A stretch of DNA of 64,000 nt from an uncultured Oscillospiraceae bacterium (GCA_949935795.1 CATLFX010000009.1:1-64000), one strand, 5' to 3'. Shown: positions 8,477 through 18,044, counted from the stretch's first letter. A program made the numbers and translations. The notes: generated from the sequence alone by a model not told the origin.

Positions 8477-8531
8477 GTTGCCCCAAAACAGGCAACAACG
8501 TCCCCCTTATCCCTCCCCGTTGGGAGGGATA
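8477..8531 (+). promoter_or_regulatory. Double-hairpin leader sequestering the ribosome site
   Basis: Hairpin 1: gttgcc (8477-8482) / ggcaac (8491-8496). Hairpin 2: tatccctccc (8508-8517) / gggagggata (8522-8531) with loop cgtt, perfect over 10 bp. The Shine-Dalgarno gggaggg (8522-8528) is wholly inside arm 2, seven bases before the ATG at 8536. The same pair of hairpins stands before the mirror-image gene at 17985. Control of translation by opening hairpin 2 is an inference. Confidence 0.55.
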
Positions 8532-8535
8532 AAAA

Positions 8536-8910
8536 ATGCAACAGACACAAAAGTACAAGCTGAACCTGATCGAGAGCTCGGACCCGTTCCTGCCGGACGC
8601 GCTGAACCAGAACACGCAAAAGCTGGAAAACGCTCTGTCCGCCGCCATTGAGGAGCACCGGGCGGAGACGGACGCCCGCCTCACCGTGCTGGAGGGGCAC
8701 AAAATCTATTTTGGCTTTTTCAAAGGCGGGAGCGGAACCCACCACATTCCGCTGCCCTTCGCCCCCAAGGCGGTGATCTGTTCCACCACCAACGGCTCCG
8801 GCTACACCTACGTCAGCACTAAGGCGAAGGAGCACGCCAATTTCCACCTGGTGGAGGACGGATTTGAAGCGACAAATATGGAGGACAAAACCTTTGTGGC
8901 CTTCTGCTGA
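8536..8910 (+). CDS. Small tail-fibre-like protein
   Basis: A 124-residue protein. The N-terminal segment (residues 5-40), with YKLNLIESSDPFLPDALNQNT, resembles segments of phage tail/fibre proteins of Clostridia. A short coiled coil follows (AIEEHRAETDARLTVLEG). From about residue 60 there is a beta-rich domain with IPLPFAPKAV, like the H-type lectin-like C-terminal module of fibre proteins. It has no signal peptide. A paralogue at 17524-17985 occupies the mirror position beside the second S-layer-like gene. It converges on an S-layer gene with a shared terminator. Whether it is a domesticated phage protein is inferred. Confidence 0.65.
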   Translation: MQQTQKYKLNLIESSDPFLPDALNQNTQKLENALSAAIEEHRAETDARLTVLEGHKIYFGFFKGGSGTHHIPLPFAPKAVICSTTNGSGYTYVSTKAKEHANFHLVEDGFEATNMEDKTFVAFC

Positions 8911-8919
8911 GCGCGAAAA

Positions 8920-8954
8920 AGAGCCCCCCGGGAAATCCCGGGGGGTCCTTTTTT
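8920..8954. terminator. Shared bidirectional terminator
   Basis: A GC-rich hairpin with arms gccccccggg and tcccgggggg, preceded by an A-run and followed by tccttttttg. It serves both the fibre-like gene (plus) and the S-layer-like gene (minus). The same hairpin with one changed base pattern occurs at 17484-17518. Confidence 0.9.
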
Positions 8955-8985
8955 GCTATGGATTTGGGGTTTTGCTGAGTTTTGC

Positions 8986-11900
8986 TTAGCCCATCGTGAA
9001 GGAACCAGTGCTCAGGGTCACGCCAGTGCTGGTGCTCGTGATAACGAAGTTGTAAGTACCAGAGACCATGGGCAGACCGGGAGCGTAGCCCGCGTTCACG
9101 TTGGTGGTGAAGTCGATCACGAAGCAGTGGGCATCGCCAGAGGTACCACCGATGAGCCCGTTAGTGGCAGCGGTGAGGGACTCGCTGTACACCAGAGTGC
9201 CAGCAGCGTTGGTGATCCGCAGCTCGACCACATTGCCGGTCGGGCAGCTGAACGGGAAGTAGAGCAGGTCGGCAGGATCGGCACCAGCGATACCCAGAGT
9301 GACCTCAGCACCGTTGTCGGGCACGAAGCTGCTGTTGTACAGCGCAGTATTGCCAGCGCCGCTGAGGACACCGCTGTTGATGGCAGGCTGCGTGGAGGTG
9401 CTGGACACGTTGCCGGTGAAGGTGACGACCGGGCTCTCAGGCGTGATATCGGGATCCATGGTGATGTAGATCTCGGTCACCGCGTTGGCGTTGGCCGCGT
9501 CATAGACCATGGTCACGTCGCACTCGTAGGTGTTCAGCCAGGACAGCTCGCCCACGATCTTGCAGCCGGGAGCCAGCCAGTAGTTGTCAGCGCCAGCGCC
9601 AACCACGTCGATCCGATGGCCCAGGCTGGTGCGGGTGTAAACCACCTGGCTCTGCCCGCCGGCCAAGGTCGCGCCCACAGGCTCGTCATGGTAGTACATA
9701 GCCTCAGTGGTCACGGTGTACGGGTTGCCATTGGCCGCGCCAATGGCAAAGTTGGTGCCAGTAGCGTTAGGCGTAGCATCGAAACTGGTGCTGATGGTGG
9801 CGTTAGCGGCGACAACGGGGTTACCGCCATTGAAGGGCGCCGCGATCTTCACAGCGCTAGCGCCGCTCAGAATCTGGCCGTTGGTGGTAGCAGCGGCGGC
9901 ACCGCCATTGACAGTGTGCTTGGCCTGAAGCACCGCGGTCACATTGTCGTTGGTGAACTGGAGGGCGAACAGGTGAGCGGCATAGTTCTGGCTGTTCTGG
10001 ATGGTGTTGAAGCGAGTCCAGTCGTTCACGGTAATGGTCTTCTCCTCGCCATTCAGGTAGCCCGCGATAGTGCCGGTCCGGGTGGCGCCGTCCCAATTGG
10101 CCACGCCGCCGTTGTAGTAGAACAGGCCGTAGGTCACAGTGCTGGGGATGGTGCCCTGGTCGATGTACACCACATCGGCGCGGCCGTCGCCGTCGATGTC
10201 GGCCCAGTCAACCTCAGAGCCATTGACGATGGTCACGTTGCCGGGCAGGGTCGTCAGGGTGTAGGACGCCAGGTTGGTCCGGCGGGCGCTGCCGTCGGCC
10301 AGGCGCACCAGGATCTGGGTGTCGTTGTCCATGTACACGTAGTTGGTGCCAGCGGCGGTACCATTGGCGTTAGCAGCATTGGCCAGCGTCATGTAGCCCA
10401 GGCTCTTGTACAGGGTGCCCTCGGCGTTGACCGCGATGTTCGCCATCCGGGTGAAGTTCACGTTGGTGTTGGCGAAGTTGGAAGCGGTGCCGTTGTTGGT
10501 GTAGGAACCGGCAACCTCAGTGGCGACCACGGAGTTGTCGTCCGCCACGCTGAACCGGAACAGGTTGTCGTACAGGATACCAAAGTTGTCCCAGTTACCA
10601 GTAGCGCCGGTGGAGAAGTGGGCGTTGGTGTTGGTGACAGTGCTGGGGGAGATGTACAGCCAGCCGGTAGCGGCAATGCCAGCCGCGGTGCGGTTGAAGG
10701 TCGGGTTGGCCGCAGAGGTGGTCAGGGCGCTGTGCAGGTTGGTGTCAAACACGGGAACCAGCTCGATGGTATTGTCCGCACCGGCGTTGACCGCAGTGGC
10801 GAGAACCTGATTTGCGGTGATATCCAACGTGGTGCCGGGAACAGCGGAGTAATCGGTGTTCACAGCGCTGTTGTCATCGGCATCCACAAGGCTGGTGCCC
10901 CAGCTGGTCAGGAAGCGGTTGATCTCCACGGTGCCGGTGGTGCCGTCGGTGTAGGTCACGTTGGCTACAGCCTTGACGCCGCCGGTGGTGTCGGTCTCGC
11001 CCTGCTTCTGAGCGGAGTAGATGCTGGTGATCACGCCGTAGTTCACAGCGTGGGCGTCACCGATGCCGATGATGTTGCCGTACTGGTCGAGGTACCAAGT
11101 GAAGGTGGTGTTGGTCACCCGGTTGGCACGGTCCAGATACAGGGTCATCTGATCGTCATAGTCCTTGCTGTCCACATTGTGCTTGCCGGTGTTCCAGGCC
11201 AGAGAGGTCTGCTTGCCCTGGAAGGACTCGGCAACCTTCTGCACCCAGACGTTGGTCTTGTTGGTGCCGACGGCGCCAGCGTACATAAAGCCGCCGTCGG
11301 TGCCACGGACCTTGTTGGTCTCAAAGGCGGCCTTCTCGATATCGGCCTGGGTGGTGGCGTGATCCGTGTTGCCCACGGGAACGTTGTTCGCCTTGCTGGT
11401 CCAGGCGTTCAGCAGGATCATGTCGCCCTTGCTGTACTCCCAGTTGGTGGCGTCAGTAGAGCCCTTGGTGATGATGCGGTTGGAAATCTTGCTGGTATCA
11501 GCGGCGTTCGCCCAAGTCTTGCTGGGGCCGTCGTAGATGGTCACTTCCAGCTGAGCGGGAGTAATCACGTGGCCGGCGGGGTCCAGCTTGGCCTCGATCA
11601 CGTTGTTGACCCGGGCCAGGTAGGTGTCCACCATGGTGACGACCATGTCGTGGTTGTCAGTGTCATCGGTGAACCAGGGGTTCTCCATCTCGAAGTACAC
11701 CTTGGTCAGACGGCCCTGGCCGCCCACTTTGGTCACGGTGTCAACGGCCACCACGCGGTAGCTGTCAGTGAGGGCGGTGTTCTGGTTCACGTACAGGTTA
11801 AAGAGCTCCTCGTCGTCGAAACCCTTGTCCTCCAGAGCGGCGGCCACGTCGCACTCCTTGACCTGCACGGTGGTCTCATAGTCGGGAGCCTGGGCGATGG

Positions 11901-12807
11901 TAGCCACAGTCTTGGTGTCGCTGGTCGCGGCATACCAGGGGTGGTTGGCGGGGATCATGTAGCCCTTGCCGCCCGCGACAGTGGTCACGGAGGAGCCGTT
12001 CCACGCGCCGTTGTTGCGCCAGCGATAGCCGGGGTTGCCCCACTGGTCGATAACCTGCCAGGTGGTGTCGTGGAACAGGCCAAACACCTGCTGGCCCAGG
12101 GTGATGTTAAAGACGTTGCTGTCCGCACCGGCCACGCTCTGCTTGTCGTTGTAGGCCAGAGCGGGGGTGTAGGTCACGGTGGGAACGGTGGCGATGGTCA
12201 TGAACACCAGGTCGGCCACCACCTCACGGGGAGCGGCCATATTCAGGGTCTGCTCCATGTGGGCGGCGGTGACATTGCGGGTCACGCCCAGCTGACGGGC
12301 CAGAGCGGCCACGTTCACCTGCCAGGAGCTGCCGGTGAACTCGTTGTTCTTGCCGTAGCCAACCGCGCGCAGGATCATGGCCAGGACCTCATACCCGGTC
12401 ACCTGCCCGTAGGGGTTGAAGGTGGTGGGGCTGGTGCCCTTGATGTAGCCAGCGTTCTGGCAGTAGCCAACATAGCCGGCAAACCAGTCGTCGGACTTCA
12501 CATCGGTGAAGGTGCCATAGTCCTTGTACAGGTCGTTCTGCTTGTTGGTCACGTCGCCGGTGACGGCGCGGTAGATCACAGCAGCCGCCTCAGCGCGGGT
12601 GATCTTGTCGCTGGGACGGAAGCCCTTCTCGTCGCCCTGCATGACTTCCAGGCCGGTCAGCACCTGAACGGCTTCGGTGAACTCGTCCGTGATGCTGTCC
12701 TTATCCGTGTAGTCGTCATACTTGACGGCGGCGTTGGCGGTCAGCATCAGGCTGAAAGCCATCACCATCGCAAGCGTGAGCGCGAGAAGCTTCTTCAAGT
12801 TTCTCAT
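8986..12807 (-). CDS. S-layer homology (SLH) domain surface protein, copy 1
   Basis: A 1273-residue secreted protein. The signal peptide MRNLKKLLALTLAMVMAFS ends about ANA-A (residues 25-28). SLH repeats follow, with FRPSDKITRAEAAAVIYRA, then WFAGYVGYCQNAGYIKGTS...YEVLAMILRAVGYG, then a weaker third segment to about residue 200. SLH domains bind secondary cell-wall polymers, so the protein should coat the cell. The remaining thousand residues are beta-rich, Thr/Asn/Gly-rich and low in cysteine, as in S-layer proteins. The ATG follows aaggaggaaactatcca, identical to copy 2. It is divergent from copy 2 across 585 bases and nearly identical to it in the SLH part. Confidence 0.9.
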   Translation of the reverse strand: MRNLKKLLALTLAMVMAFSLMLTANAAVKYDDYTDKDSITDEFTEAVQVLTGLEVMQGDEKGFRPSDKITRAEAAAVIYRAVTGDVTNKQNDLYKDYGTFTDVKSDDWFAGYVGYCQNAGYIKGTSPTTFNPYGQVTGYEVLAMILRAVGYGKNNEFTGSSWQVNVAALARQLGVTRNVTAAHMEQTLNMAAPREVVADLVFMTIATVPTVTYTPALAYNDKQSVAGADSNVFNITLGQQVFGLFHDTTWQVIDQWGNPGYRWRNNGAWNGSSVTTVAGGKGYMIPANHPWYAATSDTKTVATIAQAPDYETTVQVKECDVAAALEDKGFDDEELFNLYVNQNTALTDSYRVVAVDTVTKVGGQGRLTKVYFEMENPWFTDDTDNHDMVVTMVDTYLARVNNVIEAKLDPAGHVITPAQLEVTIYDGPSKTWANAADTSKISNRIITKGSTDATNWEYSKGDMILLNAWTSKANNVPVGNTDHATTQADIEKAAFETNKVRGTDGGFMYAGAVGTNKTNVWVQKVAESFQGKQTSLAWNTGKHNVDSKDYDDQMTLYLDRANRVTNTTFTWYLDQYGNIIGIGDAHAVNYGVITSIYSAQKQGETDTTGGVKAVANVTYTDGTTGTVEINRFLTSWGTSLVDADDNSAVNTDYSAVPGTTLDITANQVLATAVNAGADNTIELVPVFDTNLHSALTTSAANPTFNRTAAGIAATGWLYISPSTVTNTNAHFSTGATGNWDNFGILYDNLFRFSVADDNSVVATEVAGSYTNNGTASNFANTNVNFTRMANIAVNAEGTLYKSLGYMTLANAANANGTAAGTNYVYMDNDTQILVRLADGSARRTNLASYTLTTLPGNVTIVNGSEVDWADIDGDGRADVVYIDQGTIPSTVTYGLFYYNGGVANWDGATRTGTIAGYLNGEEKTITVNDWTRFNTIQNSQNYAAHLFALQFTNDNVTAVLQAKHTVNGGAAAATTNGQILSGASAVKIAAPFNGGNPVVAANATISTSFDATPNATGTNFAIGAANGNPYTVTTEAMYYHDEPVGATLAGGQSQVVYTRTSLGHRIDVVGAGADNYWLAPGCKIVGELSWLNTYECDVTMVYDAANANAVTEIYITMDPDITPESPVVTFTGNVSSTSTQPAINSGVLSGAGNTALYNSSFVPDNGAEVTLGIAGADPADLLYFPFSCPTGNVVELRITNAAGTLVYSESLTAATNGLIGGTSGDAHCFVIDFTTNVNAGYAPGLPMVSGTYNFVITSTSTGVTLSTGSFTMG

Positions 12808-12923
12808 TGGATAGTTTCCTCCTTGTTTATTTTCGCCGGATTTTCGTCACTTTTCGGCAAAATCAGACCGGCCAGGATAAGCCATCCTCTCCGCCAATCA
12901 GTTCCGTCCATCAGGCTGAATGC

Positions 12924-12952
12924 ATCATAACACCGGGCACGGACAAAGTCAA
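12924..12952 (-). promoter_or_regulatory. Sigma-A promoter for S-layer copy 1
   Basis: On the minus strand TTGACT (12952-12947) and TATGAT (12929-12924) with a 17-base spacer, about 117 bases upstream of the ATG. The leader is therefore long, as often seen for abundant surface proteins. Bases 12960-13300 contain a G-run (13082-13090) but no gene. Confidence 0.65.
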
Positions 12953-13303
12953 TGGGTCAAGCTCAAGTGTAACACAACTGTAATATTGGCTGGAGTTGCC
13001 TGAATTGGTGCAAACAGCGAGGATACAACATCCTCACGTCCCTGAAAAGTACCGCGCAATATATAGTGGTATATTGGGGCCGGGGGGGGGTGGTCCAGCG
13101 TGAGGCAAAACGTTAAAAAATCGCGTTATAATTGTCATAATGGAAGAAAATTGAGCGTCAGAGGCGGCAAAGGGCCGGGGCGGCGGGCGGGGTTCCGGCG
13201 GGGGACCGGGGGCCCTCCGGGGGGTACTGTGGGGACAAAACATCCCGTGGCGCGGGCGCGGAAAGTGCCGGATCGGGCTCTGGGAGCGGGGAACGCCGGA
13301 TTT

Positions 13304-13331
13304 TTGACAGCTTTACGGGATGGCTTATCCC
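13304..13331 (+). promoter_or_regulatory. Possible promoter for S-layer copy 2
   Basis: TTGACA (13304-13309), a 16-base spacer, then TATCCC (13326-13331). The -10 is poor. An alternative consensus -10 TATAAT lies at 13127-13132 but lacks a clear -35. Which of the two is used cannot be decided from the sequence. Confidence 0.35.
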
Positions 13332-13392
13332 CTGATTCATGCCGAAAAAGTTCTCGAAAAAGGGCGAAATTAGACAAGGAGGAAACTATCCA

Positions 13393-16300
13393 ATGAGAAA
13401 CTTGAAGAAGCTTCTCGCCCTCGTCCTGGCGATGGTCATGACGTTCAGCCTCATGCTGAGTGCCAGCGCCGTCGATTTTGACGACTATCAGGATAAGGAC
13501 AGCATCACGGCTGAGTTCGAAGAGTCCGTGGCTGTGCTGACCGGCCTGAAAGTCATGCAGGGCGACGAGAAGGGCTTCCGTCCCAGCGACAAGATCACCC
13601 GCGCTGAGGCGGCCGCCGTCATCTACCGCGCCGTCACCGGAGACGTGACCGACCGGCAGACCGACCTGTACAAAGACTACAGCACCTTCGTCGATGTGAA
13701 GCGCGACGACTGGTTCGCCGGCTATGTCGGCTACTGCCAGAACGCCGGCTACATCAAGGGCACCAGCCCCACCACCTTCAACCCCTACGGGCAGGTGACC
13801 GGGTATGAGGTTCTGGCGATGATCCTGCGCGCTGTGGGCTACGGCAAGAACAACGAGTTCACCGGCAGCTCCTGGCAGGTCAACGTGGCCGCCCTGTCCA
13901 AGCAGCTGGGCGTGACCCGCGACGTCACCGCCGCCCACATGGAGCAGACCCTCAATATGGCCGCTCCCCGTGAGGTGGTGGCCGACCTGGTGTTCATGAC
14001 CATGGCCACCGTTCCCATGGTGACCTTCACCCCCGCTCTGGCTTACAATGACAAGCAGAGCATCACCGCCAACATCTACAATCCCACTCTGGGACAGCAG
14101 ATCTTTGGCCTGTTCCATGACGTGCAGTGGAAGTCCATCGACGATTGGGGCCGCCCCGGCTATGATTGGTTCCAGAACGGCGTGTGGCGCGACAACACCT
14201 GGCTGACCACCGCCAACACCGGTTTCGGCTATGTGATCCCCGCCGACCATCCCTGGTACTGGGCCCCCACTTCCTGGACCGCCGCTGACTGGGCCGACAA
14301 CGTCGTCGCCACCATCGGCTACGATCCCTCTTACGAGACCAATGAGCAGGTGCTGGAGTGCGACGTGGCCGACGCCCTGGACATTGACGACGAGGAAGTC
14401 TTCCGCCTGTTCGTCAACGGCACCAACGGCGGCGACGGCACCGGCGCGACCGCCATCGGCGCTGTGGCCAACAACTACCGCATCGTGGCCACCGACACCG
14501 TGACCAAGGTGGGCGGCCAGGGCCGTATCACCGAGTTCTACTACAACCTGACCAGCAAGTGGTTCCTGGACGACACCGGCTTTGAGGACCGCGCCGTCAT
14601 GATCGACACCATGCTGGTGCGCATCGACGCCAAGCGGGACGCCAAGCTGGACCCCGCCGGCCACGTCATCACCCCCGCCCAGATGGAAGTCACCATCTAT
14701 GACGGCAACAACCAGGGCGCTACCAACAACTCTTCCAGCCGCGTGCTGTCCAAGGACGTCACCAGCACCGAAAACTGGGATGAGTACAGCAAGGGCGATT
14801 ACATCCTGATCAACGCCTGGACCGACAAGACCACCGCGCCTGTCCGCAATACCGCCGAGCAGCGCGAGGCCGCCGCGTTCCAGACCAACAAGGTAGTTAA
14901 CGCCCGCAACAGCATCCTCTTCACCGAGGGCGGCAATCAGCGGGTCTGGATCGTTGACAACGGCAACGACGGCAAGGCCGAGAACTTCCAGGCCAAGCAG
15001 ACCACCATCTTCTACAACCAGGGCAAGCACGAGGTTGACGGCAAGGAGTACAAGGACCAGATCGAGCTGTATCTGGACCTGGCCGGCCGCACCACCGGCA
15101 CCACCTTCACCTGGTTCCTTGACCAGTTCGGCAACCTGATCGGCATCGGCGACGCCCACGCGGTCCGCTTCGGCGTGATCACCGGCATCTACGCCGCTTT
15201 CGGCCAGGGTGAGGACGAGACCACCGGCCGCGTGAAGGCCGTGGCTACCGTGAGGTACTCCGACGGCACCACCGGCACCGAGTACATCGACGCCTTCCGC
15301 ATGAGCTATGGCGAGGAGATCCCCGATGCCGACGGCACCACCGCGGCTAACGCCAACCGCACTGTGGCGGGCCTGAAGATCGGTTACCGCGCCGAGCCGG
15401 GCGTCAAGCTGGGCAACGGCGGCGGTCTGGCCACCGACTTTACCGCTCCTGTGATGAATGCCGCGATCAACGCACCTGCTTTCCCCGCTCCGGGCGATGC
15501 GAACCAGGACACCATCGAGCTGTACCCCGTGTACGACACTGTGGCCCATCCCGCTCTGAGCGCCGGCCCCGTGGAGACCACTCACTCCCTGACCGGCATG
15601 GACGTGGCGCAGGTTGGCTGGCTGTATCTGGCTCCCAGCTCCAGCACCAACTCTAACGCCCACTTTGCCTCCGGCACTACCAGCACCGACGCGTTCCATA
15701 TCCTGTACGACAACCTGTTCATGTTCACCGCCGCTGACGATGAGTCCGTGGTGGCCACCGAGGTGGCCGGCTCCTGGAACACCAACCTGGGTACCAGCGC
15801 CATCTGGTCCACCAACACCAACCCGCTGTTCCAGGATATGGCCAACGGCATCAGCTCCACCAACGGCGCCACCGCCGGCAAGCTGTACAAGAGCCTGAGC
15901 TACCTGACCTTCACTCCCGCGGCTCTGACCGATGGTCTGGGCACTGGCAGTGTTGACGCCACGGTTGGCAATAACACGAGTGTCCAGCAGATGGTCTACG
16001 TGGACAACGAGACCGAGATCATGGTGAAGATGGGCGACAACACCGCTTCCCGCACCATCAACACCTACAAGGGCGTTGACGAGCTGCCCGGCGACGTGAC
16101 CATCGCTCAGTACGCCGAGATCGACTGGGTGGACACCGACGGCGACAACCGCGCTGAGTTCGTGTACATCAGCAACGGGTCCATCCCCAGCACCGTGACT
16201 TACGGCCTGTTCTACTACAACGGCACCGGCGCTCAGTGGAATGGCACCAACGGCACCATCACCGGCTACCTGAACGGCAGCCTGGAGACCGTGACCTTCA

Positions 16301-17448
16301 ACCGCGCCTCCTTCAACGCCGTCAATGGTTCCGAGAACAGATACCTGGGCCACCTGTTCGCCGTCCGTATGGAGAACGGCAACGTGACCAGCGTGCTGCG
16401 CAAGGCGGCTCTGGTTGACGCTACGCACTACACCAGCACCGCGAACATTCTGATGAATCCGGACACCGCCAACGGCTATGCGCTGGAGAACATGACCGGC
16501 ACGGGTCTGACTGGCGCCGCTGCTACGGACGCGTTCAACGAGGCAGGCGGTACCGGTCCGAACAACCTGGCTACTTCCAGCGGTTTGTCCTCTACTACCG
16601 CGACCACGATTATCACTCCTGCTGGTGCCGCGACCAACGCTCTGACCGATCCTCGCTTCGTGCTGGGTTCCGCGGGCGGCAACAGCTACTCCGCCAACAC
16701 CCGCGCCGTGTACTACCGCGACAACTTCGCTGAGCTGGCTACTGCGGGCCATATTCTGGACAAGACCGTGCTGACCTACGTCCGCGAGAGCGGCGGCAAC
16801 CGGGTTGTGGCCCAGGAAGTTGGCGGCGCTACCATCAACTACTGGCTGGCTCCCAACTGCGTGATCGTGGGCGAGCTGGATTGGCTGAACACCAACCGCT
16901 GCGATGTGACCATGGTCTATGAGGAGGGCGCTGCCCGCTCCGTGACCCAGATCTACATCTCCCGGCTGCAGTCCGACATCACGCCCAGCGATTACGGCAC
17001 GCCCGTCTTCGCCACCGGCGCTGGTGTGAACGACTTCTCCGACATCCCCGCCAGCAGCACTGCGCCTGGCTTCAAGACCGCTCTGGAAGGTCTGCCCACC
17101 GGTTCCGTGGCTTACAACGACAAGAACAAGCCCGATGGCGTGGTCTGGCCCAACTCCAACGCCAAGGATATCATGTACTTCACGTTTACCACTGCCGCTG
17201 ATGTGCCTGTGAGTCTGGAGATCCGCGACAGCAACGGCAACCTGCGGTACTACGAGGCCGCCAAGTCCGGCGGTGCCAAGAATGGCTTCTTCGGCGTGAA
17301 CATCAATCCCCAGACGGTTCCGAACACCGCCCTTGCCAACCAGCAGCACTGGGTCGGCGGTCTGGGTCTGGACTCCGGCACCTACAACTACACCGTCACC
17401 GTGAATGGTGTGCCCTACACCGGGTCCTTCACCTTCACCTGGGGCTAA
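13393..17448 (+). CDS. S-layer homology (SLH) domain surface protein, copy 2
   Basis: A 1351-residue paralogue of the protein at 8986-12807, in mirror orientation. The signal peptide MRNLKKLLALVLAMVMTFS is cut near SASA-V. The SLH region (about residues 35-200) is almost identical to copy 1, with the same FRPSDKITRAEAAAVIYRA and AGYIKGTSPTTFNPYGQVTG blocks. The outer region keeps islands of identity (GDAHAV, NYWLAPNC, IVGELDWLNT) but differs elsewhere. I start at 13393 because of the aaggaggaaac site; an upstream in-frame ATG at 13339 would bury the signal peptide. Two versions facing away from one promoter region invite expression switching or gene conversion, which is not proven here. Confidence 0.9.
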   Translation: MRNLKKLLALVLAMVMTFSLMLSASAVDFDDYQDKDSITAEFEESVAVLTGLKVMQGDEKGFRPSDKITRAEAAAVIYRAVTGDVTDRQTDLYKDYSTFVDVKRDDWFAGYVGYCQNAGYIKGTSPTTFNPYGQVTGYEVLAMILRAVGYGKNNEFTGSSWQVNVAALSKQLGVTRDVTAAHMEQTLNMAAPREVVADLVFMTMATVPMVTFTPALAYNDKQSITANIYNPTLGQQIFGLFHDVQWKSIDDWGRPGYDWFQNGVWRDNTWLTTANTGFGYVIPADHPWYWAPTSWTAADWADNVVATIGYDPSYETNEQVLECDVADALDIDDEEVFRLFVNGTNGGDGTGATAIGAVANNYRIVATDTVTKVGGQGRITEFYYNLTSKWFLDDTGFEDRAVMIDTMLVRIDAKRDAKLDPAGHVITPAQMEVTIYDGNNQGATNNSSSRVLSKDVTSTENWDEYSKGDYILINAWTDKTTAPVRNTAEQREAAAFQTNKVVNARNSILFTEGGNQRVWIVDNGNDGKAENFQAKQTTIFYNQGKHEVDGKEYKDQIELYLDLAGRTTGTTFTWFLDQFGNLIGIGDAHAVRFGVITGIYAAFGQGEDETTGRVKAVATVRYSDGTTGTEYIDAFRMSYGEEIPDADGTTAANANRTVAGLKIGYRAEPGVKLGNGGGLATDFTAPVMNAAINAPAFPAPGDANQDTIELYPVYDTVAHPALSAGPVETTHSLTGMDVAQVGWLYLAPSSSTNSNAHFASGTTSTDAFHILYDNLFMFTAADDESVVATEVAGSWNTNLGTSAIWSTNTNPLFQDMANGISSTNGATAGKLYKSLSYLTFTPAALTDGLGTGSVDATVGNNTSVQQMVYVDNETEIMVKMGDNTASRTINTYKGVDELPGDVTIAQYAEIDWVDTDGDNRAEFVYISNGSIPSTVTYGLFYYNGTGAQWNGTNGTITGYLNGSLETVTFNRASFNAVNGSENRYLGHLFAVRMENGNVTSVLRKAALVDATHYTSTANILMNPDTANGYALENMTGTGLTGAAATDAFNEAGGTGPNNLATSSGLSSTTATTIITPAGAATNALTDPRFVLGSAGGNSYSANTRAVYYRDNFAELATAGHILDKTVLTYVRESGGNRVVAQEVGGATINYWLAPNCVIVGELDWLNTNRCDVTMVYEEGAARSVTQIYISRLQSDITPSDYGTPVFATGAGVNDFSDIPASSTAPGFKTALEGLPTGSVAYNDKNKPDGVVWPNSNAKDIMYFTFTTAADVPVSLEIRDSNGNLRYYEAAKSGGAKNGFFGVNINPQTVPNTALANQQHWVGGLGLDSGTYNYTVTVNGVPYTGSFTFTWG

Positions 17449-17483
17449 GCAAGCCTCACCGCGAAAACCCTGAACCAACGCAA

Positions 17484-17518
17484 AAGAGCCCCCCGGGATT
17501 TCCCGGGGGGCTCTTTTT
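17484..17518. terminator. Shared bidirectional terminator, mirror copy
   Basis: Arms agagccccccggga and tcccggggggctct followed by ttttt. Mirror counterpart of the hairpin at 8920-8954; it ends both the second S-layer-like gene and the convergent fibre-like gene. Confidence 0.9.
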
Positions 17519-17523
17519 GGCGC

Positions 17524-17985
17524 TCAGCCGAAGGCGATGTAGTTGAAACGCACCTCCGCTTGATTGATGTTCCCGCTGACCAGAAAGCCGTCTTCCGTCA
17601 GTGTCAGGTAATTGGAACCGGGCGAGTTGAGGTCCGTGGAGAGCGCCGAGTTGTCGCTGTTAGACACGCCGGCGATCTTGACAAACGCCGCTTTCGGGGC
17701 AAAGGGCAGCTGGATGAGCTGCTGGAGGACGCCGCTGTTGTAATTGTAGTTTCCGCGGTACGTCCCGTAGGCAAATTTGCGGGCCTCCAGCACCGTGAGG
17801 CGCTGTTCGACGCCCTCCTCGTGGGCGGTCATGGCGTCCTCGATCTTCTGGGTGTTCTGGTTCAGCGCTTCCGGCAGGAACGGGTCCGTGGGCTCGATCA
17901 GGTTCAGCTTGTACTTTCCCGTCTGTGTGACTTTTTCTACGCGGTGAATTTTTTTGCTTCGATAGATTTTTGTAATATGTTGCAT
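17524..17985 (-). CDS. Small tail-fibre-like protein, paralogue
   Basis: A 153-residue paralogue of the protein at 8536-8910. It has an N-terminal extension with basic residues (MQHITKIYRSKKIHRVEK), then the shared block YKLNLIEPTDPFLPEALNQNT, a coiled coil ending RLTVLEARK, and a beta-rich C-terminal module with IQLPFAPKAAF. No signal peptide is visible. It converges on the S-layer copy 2 gene at a shared terminator and has the same double-hairpin leader as its twin. The similarity to phage fibre modules is recognised by eye; the function in this setting is unknown. Confidence 0.62.
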   Translation of the reverse strand: MQHITKIYRSKKIHRVEKVTQTGKYKLNLIEPTDPFLPEALNQNTQKIEDAMTAHEEGVEQRLTVLEARKFAYGTYRGNYNYNSGVLQQLIQLPFAPKAAFVKIAGVSNSDNSALSTDLNSPGSNYLTLTEDGFLVSGNINQAEVRFNYIAFG

Positions 17986-17989
17986 ATTT

Positions 17990-18044
17990 TATCCCTCCCA
18001 CCGGGGAGGGATAAGGGGCCAGGTGTTGCCTGTTCCAGGGCAAC
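17990..18044 (-). promoter_or_regulatory. Double-hairpin leader, mirror copy
   Basis: The palindrome tatccctccc (17990-17999) / gggagggata (18004-18013) and the stem gttgcc (18025-18030) / ggcaac (18039-18044) repeat the leader found at 8477-8531. In the minus-strand mRNA the second arm again contains gggaggg just before the ATG at 17985. Stems are kept while loops differ, which argues for conserved structure. Confidence 0.55.

Noticed and set aside
8309..8651. Upstream frames running into the fibre-like gene (SFVKRLPQNR...).
   Set aside because: They read through repeat B and the leader hairpins; the real start is the ATG at 8536 behind gggaggg.
13072..13092. Poly-G run between the S-layer genes as a phase-variation tract.
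   Set aside because: It lies far upstream of both starts, in neither a clear promoter spacer nor a coding frame, so slippage would have no obvious effect. It may also be a sequencing artefact.
8953..17478. Very long open frames on the opposite strands of both S-layer genes (over 1300 codons each).
   Set aside because: They arise because the S-layer genes use almost only C/G-ending codons, which removes stops from the complementary frame. The proteins are Gly/Val/His-rich, lack ribosome sites and have no homology pattern.
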